The notes under the pieces were generated by a model. That model was not told the origin of the DNA. It ran no database searches and saw nothing but the letters and a program-made list of their open reading frames with translations. This document shows, piece after piece, positions 8,858 to 17,950 of a stretch of 64,000 nucleotides of DNA. A program made the translations under genes and the position numbers. The stretch is from Stenotrophomonas sp. 57 (GTDB taxonomy: Bacteria > Pseudomonadota > Gammaproteobacteria > Xanthomonadales > Xanthomonadaceae): positions 2,974,001-3,038,000 of the forward strand of contig NZ_CP127407.1 in NCBI RefSeq assembly GCF_030291075.1, given 5' to 3'. Within the stretch, counting starts at the first letter, position 1. The number at the start of each line of letters is the position of its first letter.

Positions 8858-8942
8858 GCAGAGCCTCCTTCGGCACGGACGCGGACCGACGTTAGGCTAT
8901 TCTCCCCTGCCTGAGCAAACCCGAGTAGTAGGCCCCCGACCC

Positions 8943-10022
8943 GTGGCAACCTGGATCACCACCCCCGCCGAGCTGGACGCGTACTTCCAGCAGCGCCCGA
9001 CCCGCATCGGCCTGGACACCGAATTCATCCGTGAACGCACCTTCTGGCCGCAGCTGGCGCTGGTGCAGATGGCCGTCGGGCAGGACATCCTGCTGATAGA
9101 CCCACTGATTCCCGGCATGACCGAGGCACTGGCGCCCTGGCTGGCCGATGAATCGATCACCAAGGTGATGCACAGCGCCAGCGAAGACTTGGTCGCCTTC
9201 AAGTGGGCCTGCGGCGTGCTTCCGCGGCCGCTGTTCGACACCCAGATCGGGGCAGCGCTGGCCGGCATTGGCGGCGGCATGGGCTACCAGAAACTGGTGG
9301 CAGAGATCACCGGCGTGGCGCTGGCCAAGGGCGAGACCCGCTCGGACTGGATGCGCCGTCCACTGTCGGAGTCGCAGCTGCAGTACGCCGCCGACGATGT
9401 CGAGCACCTGTTCGCATTGCATGACGCCATCGATACCAGGCTGCAGGCGCTGGGCCGCCAGCAGTGGCTGCACGACGATGGCAAGCGACTGCTGGCAAGC
9501 GTCGCCAACGACGAGGACCGCTGGCCGCACCTGGCGATGCGCTCGGCGCAGTTCCTCGACGCCGCCGCGCAGCGCCGCCTGCTGCGCCTGCTGCGCTGGC
9601 GCGACGTGCAGGCACGCAGCAGCGACCGCCCACGCAGCTGGATCCTGGACAACGAACTGGCCGCCACCCTCGCACGCACGCCACCGGCCGACGCCGATGC
9701 GTTGGGCAAGTTGTTCGAGCAGTGCCCGAAGGCACCGCGCAAGCTGGCCGGCGCCGTGTGGCAGGCACTGGAAACACCGCTGGCCGATGAAGCTGACGCG
9801 CCGCTGGCACTGCCAGCCAATGACAGCAACAAGCAGATCCTGAAGAAGCTGCAGGATGCAGTGGCCGAACGGAGCCGCGAGCTGGGTCTGCCGGATGGCA
9901 TCCTCGCTTCGCGCAAGCATCTGGAAAGCTATCTGGAACGTCGCCAGTGGCCGGCCGCACTGGCCGGCTGGCGCCAGCAGGAACTGGAGTCGCGGCTGCA
10001 GGCGCTGCTGCCCGCACGTTGA
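8943..10022 (+). CDS. rnd: Ribonuclease D
   Basis: 3'-to-5' exoribonuclease that trims tRNA precursors and other stable RNAs. The 359-residue protein has the DEDDy residues in order: GLDTEFIRE (about 22-30), HSASEDL (about 78-84) and YAADDVEHL (about 150). An HRDC helical domain follows (about 210-290). Its start is GTG 8943; the frame is open upstream but without family similarity. Divergent from the FGE-like gene with an 85-bp gap. Confidence 0.94.
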   Translation: MATWITTPAELDAYFQQRPTRIGLDTEFIRERTFWPQLALVQMAVGQDILLIDPLIPGMTEALAPWLADESITKVMHSASEDLVAFKWACGVLPRPLFDTQIGAALAGIGGGMGYQKLVAEITGVALAKGETRSDWMRRPLSESQLQYAADDVEHLFALHDAIDTRLQALGRQQWLHDDGKRLLASVANDEDRWPHLAMRSAQFLDAAAQRRLLRLLRWRDVQARSSDRPRSWILDNELAATLARTPPADADALGKLFEQCPKAPRKLAGAVWQALETPLADEADAPLALPANDSNKQILKKLQDAVAERSRELGLPDGILASRKHLESYLERRQWPAALAGWRQQELESRLQALLPAR

Positions 10023-10112
10023 TGGCACAAGGCGCCGGACCACGCCGGCGCGGTTCACCTCAAGCCTGCAGGGGCCGTGCTACGGTTTGGCGGTACTGAC
10101 AAGGAGACGTCG

Positions 10113-11186
10113 ATACAGACCCTCAAGGTCGCGACCGCCTGCGCACTGCTGCTAACTACGTTGGGCCTGGCATGCTCCGGGCAGGCCGCACCGCTTTCCT
10201 ATGCACAGGAAAAGGAGAACACAGCCAAGCTGGTGGACATCATTGACGGTGCCACCCGCGACGGTCTGGTTGCCGTGCTGGTGCCGGCCCCATATGTCGT
10301 GCACAACGGCGGGCCAGGCGTCGGCTCTCCGGTCCCCGGCTTTCATCTGGGCAACCGCTCGACCGACCTACCCGGGTTCTCGACGCGAGTGTCCTTCCAG
10401 CACAAGGACATTCCCTCCCAGGGCTATGTGCAGCTGTTCAACACCAACGAACTGGAAACCGGCCCGCAGCGGACGGTGTTGATGGACGTGTTCGAGGTGC
10501 ATCTGATTCCGCCGGGCACCTATCTGCTGAACGGTGCGGAGAACTACCGCCTGAACACCCGCGTGGCCAAGCTGAAGCCGCTGGGGACCACGGACGAAGT
10601 ATCGAAGGACATCGGCGCCACCCGCCTGGCCGACGTCGATTACCGTTTCTATTCCTGGAAGAAGGTCTGGGTACCGCCCGGCGTCCTGACCGATCAGCAC
10701 TCCCAGCAGGTCTGCATCTCGGTGCATGTGGCCTCCGGCAACTGCGTGGCATGGGGCACCCAGAACTACGAAACCTCGCGCCCGACCGAAGGCTACTGGG
10801 ATGACAGGATCGTCCCTGAAGACATCCCTGCCGTGCGCATCCAGGCGGTCATCGCCAAGGCCCACGCGCCACTAGCCTTCACTGCCCGCGAAGGGCAGAT
10901 CCTGCTCAGCCCCTTCATTGTTGCCGCCGACGGCGATATCGATTTCAACGCGAACGACTGCGCACCGGTCGACAAGCTGACGGGATGCGCCCTGCGCCGC
11001 TTCACGGTGCACTACCAACCCGCGCCGCTGGACGCTGCACGCAAGCACATCGCAATCACCTCGCGCGGCCTCAACGGCAAGCAGCGCAAGGTACTGGAGC
11101 GGATGGAGGCGATGCAGCTGCAGGTGCTCGGCCCCAATGCGCCGTCAGATGCAGCGCTGGGCAAGGGCGTCAGCGCCACGCCTTGA
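10113..11186 (+). CDS. Exported protein of unknown function, possible AUA start codon
   Basis: About 357 residues. An N-terminal signal peptide (QTLKVATACALLLTTLGLACSG) is followed by a mature region without a domain I recognise. It contains a Cys pair in QVCISVHVASGNCVAWG and another in NDCAPVDKLTGCALRR, consistent with disulfides in the periplasm. The start is odd: the best ribosome-binding site, AAGGAG (10101-10106), sits 6 nt before ATA at 10113. No ATG, GTG or TTG follows at a suitable distance. GTG 10077 is the only conventional upstream start and would add 12 residues before the signal peptide. rnd lies 90 bp upstream. Confidence 0.7.
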   Translation: MQTLKVATACALLLTTLGLACSGQAAPLSYAQEKENTAKLVDIIDGATRDGLVAVLVPAPYVVHNGGPGVGSPVPGFHLGNRSTDLPGFSTRVSFQHKDIPSQGYVQLFNTNELETGPQRTVLMDVFEVHLIPPGTYLLNGAENYRLNTRVAKLKPLGTTDEVSKDIGATRLADVDYRFYSWKKVWVPPGVLTDQHSQQVCISVHVASGNCVAWGTQNYETSRPTEGYWDDRIVPEDIPAVRIQAVIAKAHAPLAFTAREGQILLSPFIVAADGDIDFNANDCAPVDKLTGCALRRFTVHYQPAPLDAARKHIAITSRGLNGKQRKVLERMEAMQLQVLGPNAPSDAALGKGVSATP

Positions 11187-11210
11187 GCACGGATGATGCC
11201 TGGCCAGCAA

Positions 11211-11240
11211 CGAAAAACGGCGCTCGATGAGCGCCGTTTC
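11211..11240. terminator. Bidirectional intrinsic terminator
   Basis: AAACGGCGCTC and GAGCGCCGTTT form a perfect 11-bp stem with a GAT loop, flanked by A-run and T-run. It separates two convergent genes and can serve both. Confidence 0.85.
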
Positions 11241-11261
11241 CGTTACACGACGGGGTAAGGC

Positions 11262-13592
11262 TTACCAGTTCATGTTCAGCGAGACGCCGACGGTACGCGG
11301 TTCGTTGTAGACCGCGGCCATGTAGTTCTCGATCACACCCTTGAGGTTCTTCTCGTTGGTGATGTTGCGCGCGAACAGCGCCACTTCGTAGGCACCGTAG
11401 TTGCCCGAATAACCGATCTTCAGGCCGCCTTCGAAGTCACCCTTGGAGTTGAACTCCTTGCTGTTGTACAGCACGAAGCTGGTGTAGCCCTGCTTGTTCC
11501 AGTCGGTGGAGACGAACATCGTGCCGGCGTCGCTGACCGGGAAGTCGTAGCGGGCGGCCAGGTTCACGTTGTACTTCGGCGCGTTCGGCAGCGGGTTGCC
11601 GTCGATCTGCGCGAAGGTGTTGGCACCGACCTTGATGGTCGGGTCATTCACCGTGCACACCACCTGGCCGTTGAGGCCGCAGACCTGCGCGTACACGCGC
11701 TTGTCCTTGATCTCGCTGTGCAGCAGGCTCAGGCCGGCGCTCAGGGTCAGGTTCGGGATCGGACGCAGTTCCATGTCGGCTTCAAAGCCGTAGGCCTTGG
11801 CCTTGTCGGCGTTGAACAGCACGCCGTTGCCGTCCGAATCGTTGCCGTTGAGCTGGATGTCGTTGACGGTGTAGGTGAACGCGGTAGCGTTCAGGCGCAG
11901 GCGGTTGTCCCACAGGCTGCTCTTCACGCCCGCTTCCCAGGACAGGATCGTCTCGGAATCAGCGGTGGTGAAGTCGGCATTGAACACCGCCGAACGGCCC
12001 TGGATGGTCGGGCCACGGAAACCGCGCGCGACCTTCGCGTAGACGCTCACGTCCGGGGTGATCTGATACATGGCGCTCAGATCCCAGCTCGGGGTGGTGT
12101 CGGACATCTTGACGTCGGTGCGGCCCTTGTAGGTGACCACGCCGGCGGCGGTATCGGCAGTCTTCAGCAGGCGGGTGTGCTTCTCATCCTTGGTCTGGCG
12201 CAGGCCGGCAGTGACGGTGAACTTGTCGGTGAAGGCGTAGCTCAACTGGCCGAAACCGGCCCACGACGTGTTCTTGTTGCGCAGGCGCACCCAGTTGTTC
12301 GGGTTGCGGGCGGCGCCCTGCAGGAACCACGCGCGCTGGTAGAAGTCAGTGGTGTCGCTGCCGTTGAAGTAGAACGCACCGGCCTGCCACTGCAGGGCGC
12401 TGTCGTCATGGCTGGCCAGGCGGAATTCCTGGGTCCACTGGTCCAGGTCGCGGATGCGGCCCATCGACTGGCCGTAGCCATTCGGCACACCGTTCACCGG
12501 GAAGTTCGCCGCGGCACCACCGTCGGTGTCACCACGGCTGTAACCGGAGGTGGTCTCATAGGCGGTGATCGAGGTGAAGTCGATCGCACCGAAGTCGTAG
12601 CGTGCCTTCACCGAGCCGCCGTAGGTCTTGTACGCCTGCGGGTTGTTGTCGGCTTCGTCATAGGCGACCTTGTCACGCGGCACGTCGGTCTTGTTCGAGC
12701 CCTTGGTCAGCGCGCCGCGCAGGAACAGGGTCGAGGTGCCTTCGTAATCGCGGGCGTGGGCCGAGGCCAGGATCGAGAACTGGTCGCTCGGGGTCAGCAG
12801 CAGCTGGGCGCGCACGTTGCGGTCATCGAAGCCGCCCATGGCGTTCTTCTTCGGGCTGACCGTGCCGTCGGCGCTCGGGCCGCGGTAGGTGTTGTCAACG
12901 TAGTCGTCGCGGTGCTGGTACAGGGCCGACACGCGGAACGAGGCGATGTCGTTGATCGGGCCACCGAAGCCGCCGTCGATGGACACGCTGTTGTAGGTGG
13001 CGTAGCTGGCGCTGACGCGGCCGGTGTAGTCCTGGGTCGGCTTCAGGGTGTCGAACTTGACGATGCCAGCGGTGGTGTTCCGGCCGAACAGCGAGCCCTG
13101 CGGGCCGCGCAGCACTTCCACCTGGTCCACGTCATAGACCGGGTTGGACTTCAGCACCACGTGCTCCAGCACCACGTCGTCCTGGATGATCGACACCGGC
13201 TGCGACGCACCCAGGTAGAAGTCGATGTTGCCCAGGCCGCGGATGTAGAAGCGCGGGAAGATGCGGCCGGTGGTGGTTTCCGCATACAGGCTCGGCACGC
13301 GGCCGGACAGCGCCAGCAGGGTGTCGTCGCCACCGGCGGTGAAGTCGCGCATGCGCTCGCCCTGCACCACGCCGACCGAGACCGGCACTTCCTGCAGGTT
13401 CTGCTCGCGGTGTTCAGCGGTCACGGTGATCGTGTCCAGCCCGGTCGGGGTCGGCGCGCTGTCCTGCGCGGCGGCACCGAAGCTGCCGACCAGGGCCAGG
13501 CCGGCACAGGCCAGTGCCAGCGGGTGGCGGCGGAAGGAAACGAGGGAAGACGACAGACCCGACAGGCGGCGGGAATCGGTATGGGAGGGCAT
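11262..13592 (-). CDS. TonB-dependent outer-membrane receptor
   Basis: 776-residue ligand-gated outer-membrane channel. It has an N-terminal signal peptide (about 20-45, ending GSFGAAAQ), a TonB-box-like DTITVTAEHREQN, a plug domain (about 60-180: VPVSVGVVQGERM, DDTLLALSGRVPSL, VEVLRGPQGSLFGRNTTAG), a beta-barrel and a terminal aromatic residue (VSLNMNW). It resembles the Caulobacter/sphingomonad-type receptors with many relatives in xanthomonads; the ligand cannot be read from sequence. Start ATG 13592 (MPSHTDSRRL) gives the expected signal peptide, while the open frame continues to 13736. A GATAAT box at about 13668 on this strand may be its -10. Confidence 0.9.
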   Translation of the reverse strand: MPSHTDSRRLSGLSSSLVSFRRHPLALACAGLALVGSFGAAAQDSAPTPTGLDTITVTAEHREQNLQEVPVSVGVVQGERMRDFTAGGDDTLLALSGRVPSLYAETTTGRIFPRFYIRGLGNIDFYLGASQPVSIIQDDVVLEHVVLKSNPVYDVDQVEVLRGPQGSLFGRNTTAGIVKFDTLKPTQDYTGRVSASYATYNSVSIDGGFGGPINDIASFRVSALYQHRDDYVDNTYRGPSADGTVSPKKNAMGGFDDRNVRAQLLLTPSDQFSILASAHARDYEGTSTLFLRGALTKGSNKTDVPRDKVAYDEADNNPQAYKTYGGSVKARYDFGAIDFTSITAYETTSGYSRGDTDGGAAANFPVNGVPNGYGQSMGRIRDLDQWTQEFRLASHDDSALQWQAGAFYFNGSDTTDFYQRAWFLQGAARNPNNWVRLRNKNTSWAGFGQLSYAFTDKFTVTAGLRQTKDEKHTRLLKTADTAAGVVTYKGRTDVKMSDTTPSWDLSAMYQITPDVSVYAKVARGFRGPTIQGRSAVFNADFTTADSETILSWEAGVKSSLWDNRLRLNATAFTYTVNDIQLNGNDSDGNGVLFNADKAKAYGFEADMELRPIPNLTLSAGLSLLHSEIKDKRVYAQVCGLNGQVVCTVNDPTIKVGANTFAQIDGNPLPNAPKYNVNLAARYDFPVSDAGTMFVSTDWNKQGYTSFVLYNSKEFNSKGDFEGGLKIGYSGNYGAYEVALFARNITNEKNLKGVIENYMAAVYNEPRTVGVSLNMNW

Positions 13593-13774
13593 GCAATGCT
13601 CTGAGGAGGCGTCCGTGCGGCCTGCGCGAGCCGGGCGGCAAAAAGGAGGAAAACTGCGCAAGCGGCCATTATCCCCCAAATTGTTACGATTTCGTTGCGC
13701 AGCACCCAAAGCCGGCGAAACAGGCGGCTTCGGCACAGTCGCCGGACACTGCTCGGGCCCAGCGCATTACCTGC

Positions 13775-13811
13775 GGTCAGATCCGTTTTCCTCAGGAAAA
13801 CGGATCTGTCC
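13775..13811. repeat. Palindrome, GGTCAGA/TCTGACC family
   Basis: CAGATCCGTTTTCC (13778-13791) and its exact complement (13795-13808) around a TCA loop. The core is the same as at 5712-5752. It lies just downstream of the TetR gene stop, without a clear T-run. Confidence 0.8.
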
Positions 13812-13818
13812 CCGGCTC

Positions 13819-14400
13819 TCAGCGCAGCGGGGTCAACGCCACATCGACCATCGCCAGCAGGCGCTCGCGGCTGATGCCGTCACGCGCCTGCACCGAGATG
13901 CCATGCAGCACCGTGGCGAAGTGGTCGCCCAGCGCCTGCACCGCCGCGTCGTCGGCCAGCTCCCCCTCGGCCTGCGCCTGCTGCAGGCGCGTGATGATCG
14001 CCGCCGTGCGCTGGCGACGATGACTGGCCAGCCACTCCTGCACGCCCTCGCCATCGGGCGACACGCTGCTGGCCGAGGACACCACCAGGCAACCATGCGG
14101 GCGCCCGCGACGGGTGTAAGTCAGCACCGCCTCGCGCAGCATCGAACCGATCGCCTCACGCAGCGTCGCCTGCTCCAGCGCGCGCGGCGCGAAACCACCC
14201 TCGCCTTCTTCGTACAGCGCCACGGCTTCGCGGAACAACTGCTCCTTGCTGCCGAACGCGGCGTAGATGCGTGCAGAGGCAATGCCCAGTGCTTCGACCA
14301 GTGCCGACATCGACGTGCCTTCATAACCGTGCTGCCAGAACAGCAGCATCGCCTTGCGCAATGCCTGGTCCCTGTCGAATTCGCGCGGTCGCCCTGCCAT
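13819..14400 (-). CDS. TetR-family transcriptional repressor
   Basis: 193 residues with an N-terminal HTH (about 10-55: DQALRKAMLLFWQHGYEGTS, ALVEALGIASARIYAAFGSKEQLF) and a variable ligand-binding C-terminus. Start ATG 14400 (MAGRPREFDRD) matches the family. It is divergent from the isomerase/hydrolase operon that starts at 14502, and the intergenic region holds a promoter overlapped by the dyad TTTGTC-AACC-GACAAA. The simplest reading is a local repressor of that operon and possibly of itself. Confidence 0.9.
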   Translation of the reverse strand: MAGRPREFDRDQALRKAMLLFWQHGYEGTSMSALVEALGIASARIYAAFGSKEQLFREAVALYEEGEGGFAPRALEQATLREAIGSMLREAVLTYTRRGRPHGCLVVSSASSVSPDGEGVQEWLASHRRQRTAAIITRLQQAQAEGELADDAAVQALGDHFATVLHGISVQARDGISRERLLAMVDVALTPLR

Positions 14401-14442
14401 CTGCCTGCCTGCTCCAGTGAGGCGCGCAGTGTAACGCGGGTG

Positions 14443-14486
14443 TTGACCATCGCGAGGGTCGCGCCTATTCTTTGTCAACCGACAAA
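14443..14486 (+). promoter_or_regulatory. Promoter with overlapping TetR-type operator
   Basis: TTGACC (14443-14448), a 17-bp spacer and TATTCT (14466-14471) form a good sigma-70 promoter for the gene at 14502. The dyad TTTGTC-AACC-GACAAA (14471-14486) begins at the last base of the -10 box and covers the predicted start near 14478, a position where bound repressor would block transcription. Confidence 0.75.
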
Positions 14487-14501
14487 CAATTGGAGCAACA
14501 C

Positions 14502-15557
14502 ATGCAGACCCTCAAGGGCCCCAGCCTGCACCTGGCACAGTTCGCCGGCGACCAGGCTCCGTTCAACAGCCTCGCCGGCATTGCCGCGTGGGCCGCCGGC
14601 CACGGCTTCAAGGCGCTGCAGATTCCTGCGTGGGATGCGCGCCTGTTCGACCTGGCCACCGCCGCCGACAGCCAGGACTACTGCGACGACATCCGCGGCA
14701 CCCTGGCCGAGCACGGCCTGCAGGTCAGCGAACTGACCACCCACATCCTCGGCCAGCTGGTGGCGGTGCATCCGGCCTACGATGAACTCTGCGATGGCTT
14801 CGCGCCGGAGGCGCTGCGCGGCAATCCGCAGGCCCGCAGCGAGTGGGCGCAGCAGCAGCTGCACCTGGCCGCCCGTGCCTCGCGACGGTTGGGCCTGCAG
14901 GACATGGGCACCTTCTCCGGTTCGTTCGCGTGGCCCTACCTGTTCCCGTTCCCGCAGCGCCCGCCGGGTCTGATCGATGCCGCATTCGACGAACTGGCAC
15001 GACGCTGGCGACCGATCCTCGATACCTGCGAGGACAACGGCATCAACCTCTGCTACGAGATCCACCCCAGCGAAGACCTGCATGACGGCACCAGCTTCGA
15101 ACGTTTCTTCGAGCGCGTCGGCCAGCACGAGCGCTGCCGCATCCTGTTCGATCCCAGCCACTTCGTGCTGCAGCAGCTGGATTACCTGCAGTATCTGGAC
15201 ATCTACCACCCGCTGATCCGCATGTTCCACGTCAAGGATGCCGAGTTCCGCCCCAGTGGCCGCCAGGGCATCTATGGCGGGTATGCCGACTGGACCGAGC
15301 GCGCCGGCCGCTTCCGCTCGCTGGGAGATGGCCAAGTCGACTTCAAGTCGATCTTCTCCAAGCTGGCCCAGTACGACTACCAGGGCTGGGCGACGCTGGA
15401 GTGGGAGTGCTGCCTGAAGGACCAGGAAACCGGCGCGCGCGAAGGCGCCGCGTTCATCCGCGACCACATCATTCCGGTCACCGACAAGATCTTCGACGAC
15501 TTCGCCGGTGCACCGATCAGCACCGCACAGATGCAGCACATGCTCGGCATCGCCTGA
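14502..15557 (+). CDS. Xylose-isomerase-like TIM-barrel sugar isomerase/epimerase
   Basis: 351-residue AP_endonuc_2/sugar phosphate isomerase-epimerase protein. Metal-binding features of this barrel are visible: YEIHPSEDLHD (about 185-195), LFDPSHFVLQQLD (about 217-229), FHVKDAEF (about 243-250) and a terminal GWATLEWEC Glu. These suggest a divalent-metal isomerase or epimerase of a sugar or inositol-type substrate. Start ATG 14502 has GGAG 7 nt upstream. It is the first gene of a three-gene operon under the TetR-type operator; the pathway is unknown. Confidence 0.85.
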   Translation: MQTLKGPSLHLAQFAGDQAPFNSLAGIAAWAAGHGFKALQIPAWDARLFDLATAADSQDYCDDIRGTLAEHGLQVSELTTHILGQLVAVHPAYDELCDGFAPEALRGNPQARSEWAQQQLHLAARASRRLGLQDMGTFSGSFAWPYLFPFPQRPPGLIDAAFDELARRWRPILDTCEDNGINLCYEIHPSEDLHDGTSFERFFERVGQHERCRILFDPSHFVLQQLDYLQYLDIYHPLIRMFHVKDAEFRPSGRQGIYGGYADWTERAGRFRSLGDGQVDFKSIFSKLAQYDYQGWATLEWECCLKDQETGAREGAAFIRDHIIPVTDKIFDDFAGAPISTAQMQHMLGIA

Positions 15558-15578
15558 GCCACAACGGAACACTCCCCC

Positions 15579-16472
15579 ATGACGACGTCCCTTCCCGCTG
15601 GCGCTGCCGGCGACGACACCCTGCGCCACCACTACCTGCGCATCGATGGCCAGCGCGTGCATTGCGTATCCGCCGGCCACGGCGAACCGGTGCTGCTGAT
15701 TCCCGGTTGGCCACAGACCTGGTACGCCTGGCGCCACGTACTCCACGCCCTGGCCGAGGCCGGTTTCAAAGCGATTGCCGTGGATCCGCCGGGCATCGGC
15801 GAATCCGACCGCCCTGCCCACGGCTACGACACCGGCAGCGCCGCCGCCGTCCTGCACCAGACCATGCTGGCGCTGGGCCACGACCGTTACCAGGTGGTCG
15901 GCCATGACATCGGCATGTGGATCGCCTATGCGCTGGCCAGCGACCAGCCGCAGGCGGTGCGCCAACTGGCCGTCACCGAAGCGGTGATTCCCGGCCTGGC
16001 CCCGGAACCGGGCATCTTCGCCGCACCGGCCGACAACATCTTCCTCTGGCATTTCATGTTCAACCAGGTGGCCGACCTGCCCGAGGCACTGATCAGTGGT
16101 CGCGAGCGCGCCTACCTGGAATTCATGTTCGACCGCTGGTCGTATCGCCGCGATGCAGTGGCCGCCGACACCTACATCGCCGCCTACAGCCGCCCCGGCG
16201 CGCTGCGCGCGGGCTTCGCCTGGTACCGCGCGATTCCGGAAACGATCCGCCAGAACAAGGAACGTGCGCAGCGCCGGCTGGCGATGCCGGTGTTGGCCAT
16301 CGGCGCCGAGCACGCCACCGCAGATGCGCCGATGCTGACCCTGAAACCGCACGCCGACAACGTGCGCGGCAGCATCGTGCCGGGATGCGGTCACTTCATC
16401 ATGGAGGAAGCGCCGCAGGCGTTCCTGGCGCAACTGCTGCCGTTCCTGCAGGAGGCGCGCCATGCAGCTTGA
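15579..16472 (+). CDS. Alpha/beta hydrolase, epoxide-hydrolase/haloalkane-dehalogenase type
   Basis: 297 residues. An oxyanion-hole motif GWPQTWYAWR (about 43-52) corresponds to the HGxP of the family. The nucleophile elbow VVGHDIGMW (about 106-114) has Asp, not Ser, as nucleophile, which points to epoxide hydrolases and dehalogenases. The C-terminal GCGHFIMEEAP (about 270-280) carries the catalytic His. It is second in the operon, 21 bp after the isomerase gene; its 3' end overlaps the next gene by 11 bp, suggesting coupling. Substrate unknown. Confidence 0.87.
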   Translation: MTTSLPAGAAGDDTLRHHYLRIDGQRVHCVSAGHGEPVLLIPGWPQTWYAWRHVLHALAEAGFKAIAVDPPGIGESDRPAHGYDTGSAAAVLHQTMLALGHDRYQVVGHDIGMWIAYALASDQPQAVRQLAVTEAVIPGLAPEPGIFAAPADNIFLWHFMFNQVADLPEALISGRERAYLEFMFDRWSYRRDAVAADTYIAAYSRPGALRAGFAWYRAIPETIRQNKERAQRRLAMPVLAIGAEHATADAPMLTLKPHADNVRGSIVPGCGHFIMEEAPQAFLAQLLPFLQEARHAA

Positions 16473-17388
16473 ACCCGCGCTGCAGCAGTTCGCCGATGCC
16501 GTCGCGGCCCATGCGCTGCCGGACGACCTGCGCGAGCTGCGTGCGATCAGCGAGAGCGCGCTGCCACAGCTGCAGGGCGCGCCGCAGCCGGTTGCGCATG
16601 TGATCGAACATGCGGTGATCGCACGCGACGGTCATCTGCTGGAAGTGCGCCTTTACACACCGGAAGGGCTGCCCGATGGACCGGCGCCGGCTTTGTTGTT
16701 CGCCCATGGCGGCGGATGGTTCCAGTGTTCACTGGCGGTCTATGACGGCCCCTGCCGGGCACTGGCCAATGCCAGCGGTTGCGTGATTGTCGCCGTGGGC
16801 TACCGGCTGGCGCCGGAACACCCGTTCCCGGTTCCACTGCATGACGTTGCCGACGCCTGGTCGTGGCTGCTGGCCAATGCCGAACGGCTGGGCCTGGACG
16901 TGCAGCGATTGGCGATCGGCGGCGACAGCGCCGGCGGCAATCTGGCCGCCGCGTGCTGCCTTCTGCTGCGCGATCTCGGCCTGCAGCAACCGTGCCACCA
17001 GTTGCTGCTGTACCCGGCACTGGATGCTGGGATGGGCAGCGATTCCTATCGACAGTACGCCAGTGGCTACTACCTCAGTGCCGAACTGATGCAGCGCTGC
17101 TGGCAGGCCTATCCCGGTGATCCGGCCACACCGCCGGCACTGGCCTCCCCGGCCCATGCAACGGATCTACATGGGCTGGCGCCAGCCTCCGTGCTCAGCT
17201 GCGAGCATGATCCGCTGCGTGACGAGGCCGAACAGTACGCGCGGCGCCTGCAGGCGGCAGGTATCGACTGCACGCTGGAGCGGCTGTCAGGGATGATCCA
17301 TGCCTGCATCCACCTGCACGCGGTCAGTGCCCGCACTGACGTGGCAGTTCAGCGCGCGGGCACGCTGCTGCGCCAGGCCCTGCGCTGA
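16462..17388 (+). CDS. Alpha/beta hydrolase fold-3 esterase (hormone-sensitive-lipase family)
   Basis: 308-residue carboxylesterase with all family signatures: HGGGWFQCS (oxyanion hole, about 82-90), [11 protein letters not shown] (Ser nucleophile, about 153-163), CEHDPLRDE (catalytic Asp, about 250) and [10 protein letters not shown] (catalytic His, about 278). It lacks a signal peptide, so it is cytoplasmic. It is the third gene of the TetR-controlled operon; with the hydrolase before it, the cluster looks catabolic, perhaps for an ester-linked plant or xenobiotic compound (inference). Confidence 0.9.
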   Translation: MQLEPALQQFADAVAAHALPDDLRELRAISESALPQLQGAPQPVAHVIEHAVIARDGHLLEVRLYTPEGLPDGPAPALLFAHGGGWFQCSLAVYDGPCRALANASGCVIVAVGYRLAPEHPFPVPLHDVADAWSWLLANAERLGLDVQRLAIGGDSAGGNLAAACCLLLRDLGLQQPCHQLLLYPALDAGMGSDSYRQYASGYYLSAELMQRCWQAYPGDPATPPALASPAHATDLHGLAPASVLSCEHDPLRDEAEQYARRLQAAGIDCTLERLSGMIHACIHLHAVSARTDVAVQRAGTLLRQALR

Positions 17389-17480
17389 CCGGTTTGGGGC
17401 GGCGGCAGGTGTGGGCCTGCGCCGTCCCGGGCCGGCGCTTGGCAAGCCCGGCAGGCAGCGCTACACTGAAAGCCTGCCGT

Positions 17481-17556
<76 letters not shown>

Positions 17557-17567
17557 CTATTCAGAAG

Positions 17568-17606
17568 AACCCGTGGATCCCCGTGATCTGCGGGTTTTTT
17601 CTTTTC
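17568..17606 (+). terminator. Intrinsic terminator of tRNA-Ala
   Basis: AACCCG...GATC and GATC...CGGGTT pair with a small internal loop, followed by TTTTTTCTTTT. Confidence 0.85.
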
Positions 17607-17618
17607 AGCGCCCGCGGC

Positions 17619-17789
17619 TCAGGCAGGCTCCTCGCCGCCGTCCTTGCGCTGCGGACTGCGCGAATGCGCATCGCGCACCTGTTGATCGCGCTGCCCCGGC
17701 CGCTGCCTGGCCACATCGTCCTGCTTCCTGTCCTGGCGGCTTTCCTGGATGCCCTGCTTCGGGTCCTGATCCTGGTCTCGCTCGTTCAT
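17619..17789 (-). CDS. Small, highly charged protein of unknown function
   Basis: 56 residues starting MNERDQDQDPKQGIQESRQD. It is almost entirely Gln, Asp, Arg, Lys and Glu, with no hydrophobic core, so it is probably disordered. ATG 17789 has GGAAG about 7 nt upstream. Its low Ala/Pro content is unlike the shadow frames of this GC-rich DNA, which argues that it is real. It is convergent with tRNA-Ala. Not recognised as a family. Confidence 0.5.
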   Translation of the reverse strand: MNERDQDQDPKQGIQESRQDRKQDDVARQRPGQRDQQVRDAHSRSPQRKDGGEEPA

Positions 17790-17950
17790 CGAATTCTTCC
17801 ACGCCGGCGACGGGCCCACGTTGCCGATCAGGCTAGAGGTTGCCGGGTAAGCCGCAGGTCAGTCCTGTGCCAAGGTCATGTGCAGGCACTGACTTGCCGC
17901 CGCCGCCCCCGCGCAGCCAGAATCCCAGGCACCACGCCCACCGATGCGCC

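Noticed and set aside
5828..8914. 1028-codon open frame on the plus strand
   Set aside because: Opposite the M48 peptidase and FGE-like genes; Pro/Arg/Ala-rich without domain sense.
11718..13604. 628-codon open frame on the plus strand
   Set aside because: Antisense shadow of the TonB-dependent receptor, which has clear family motifs on the other strand.
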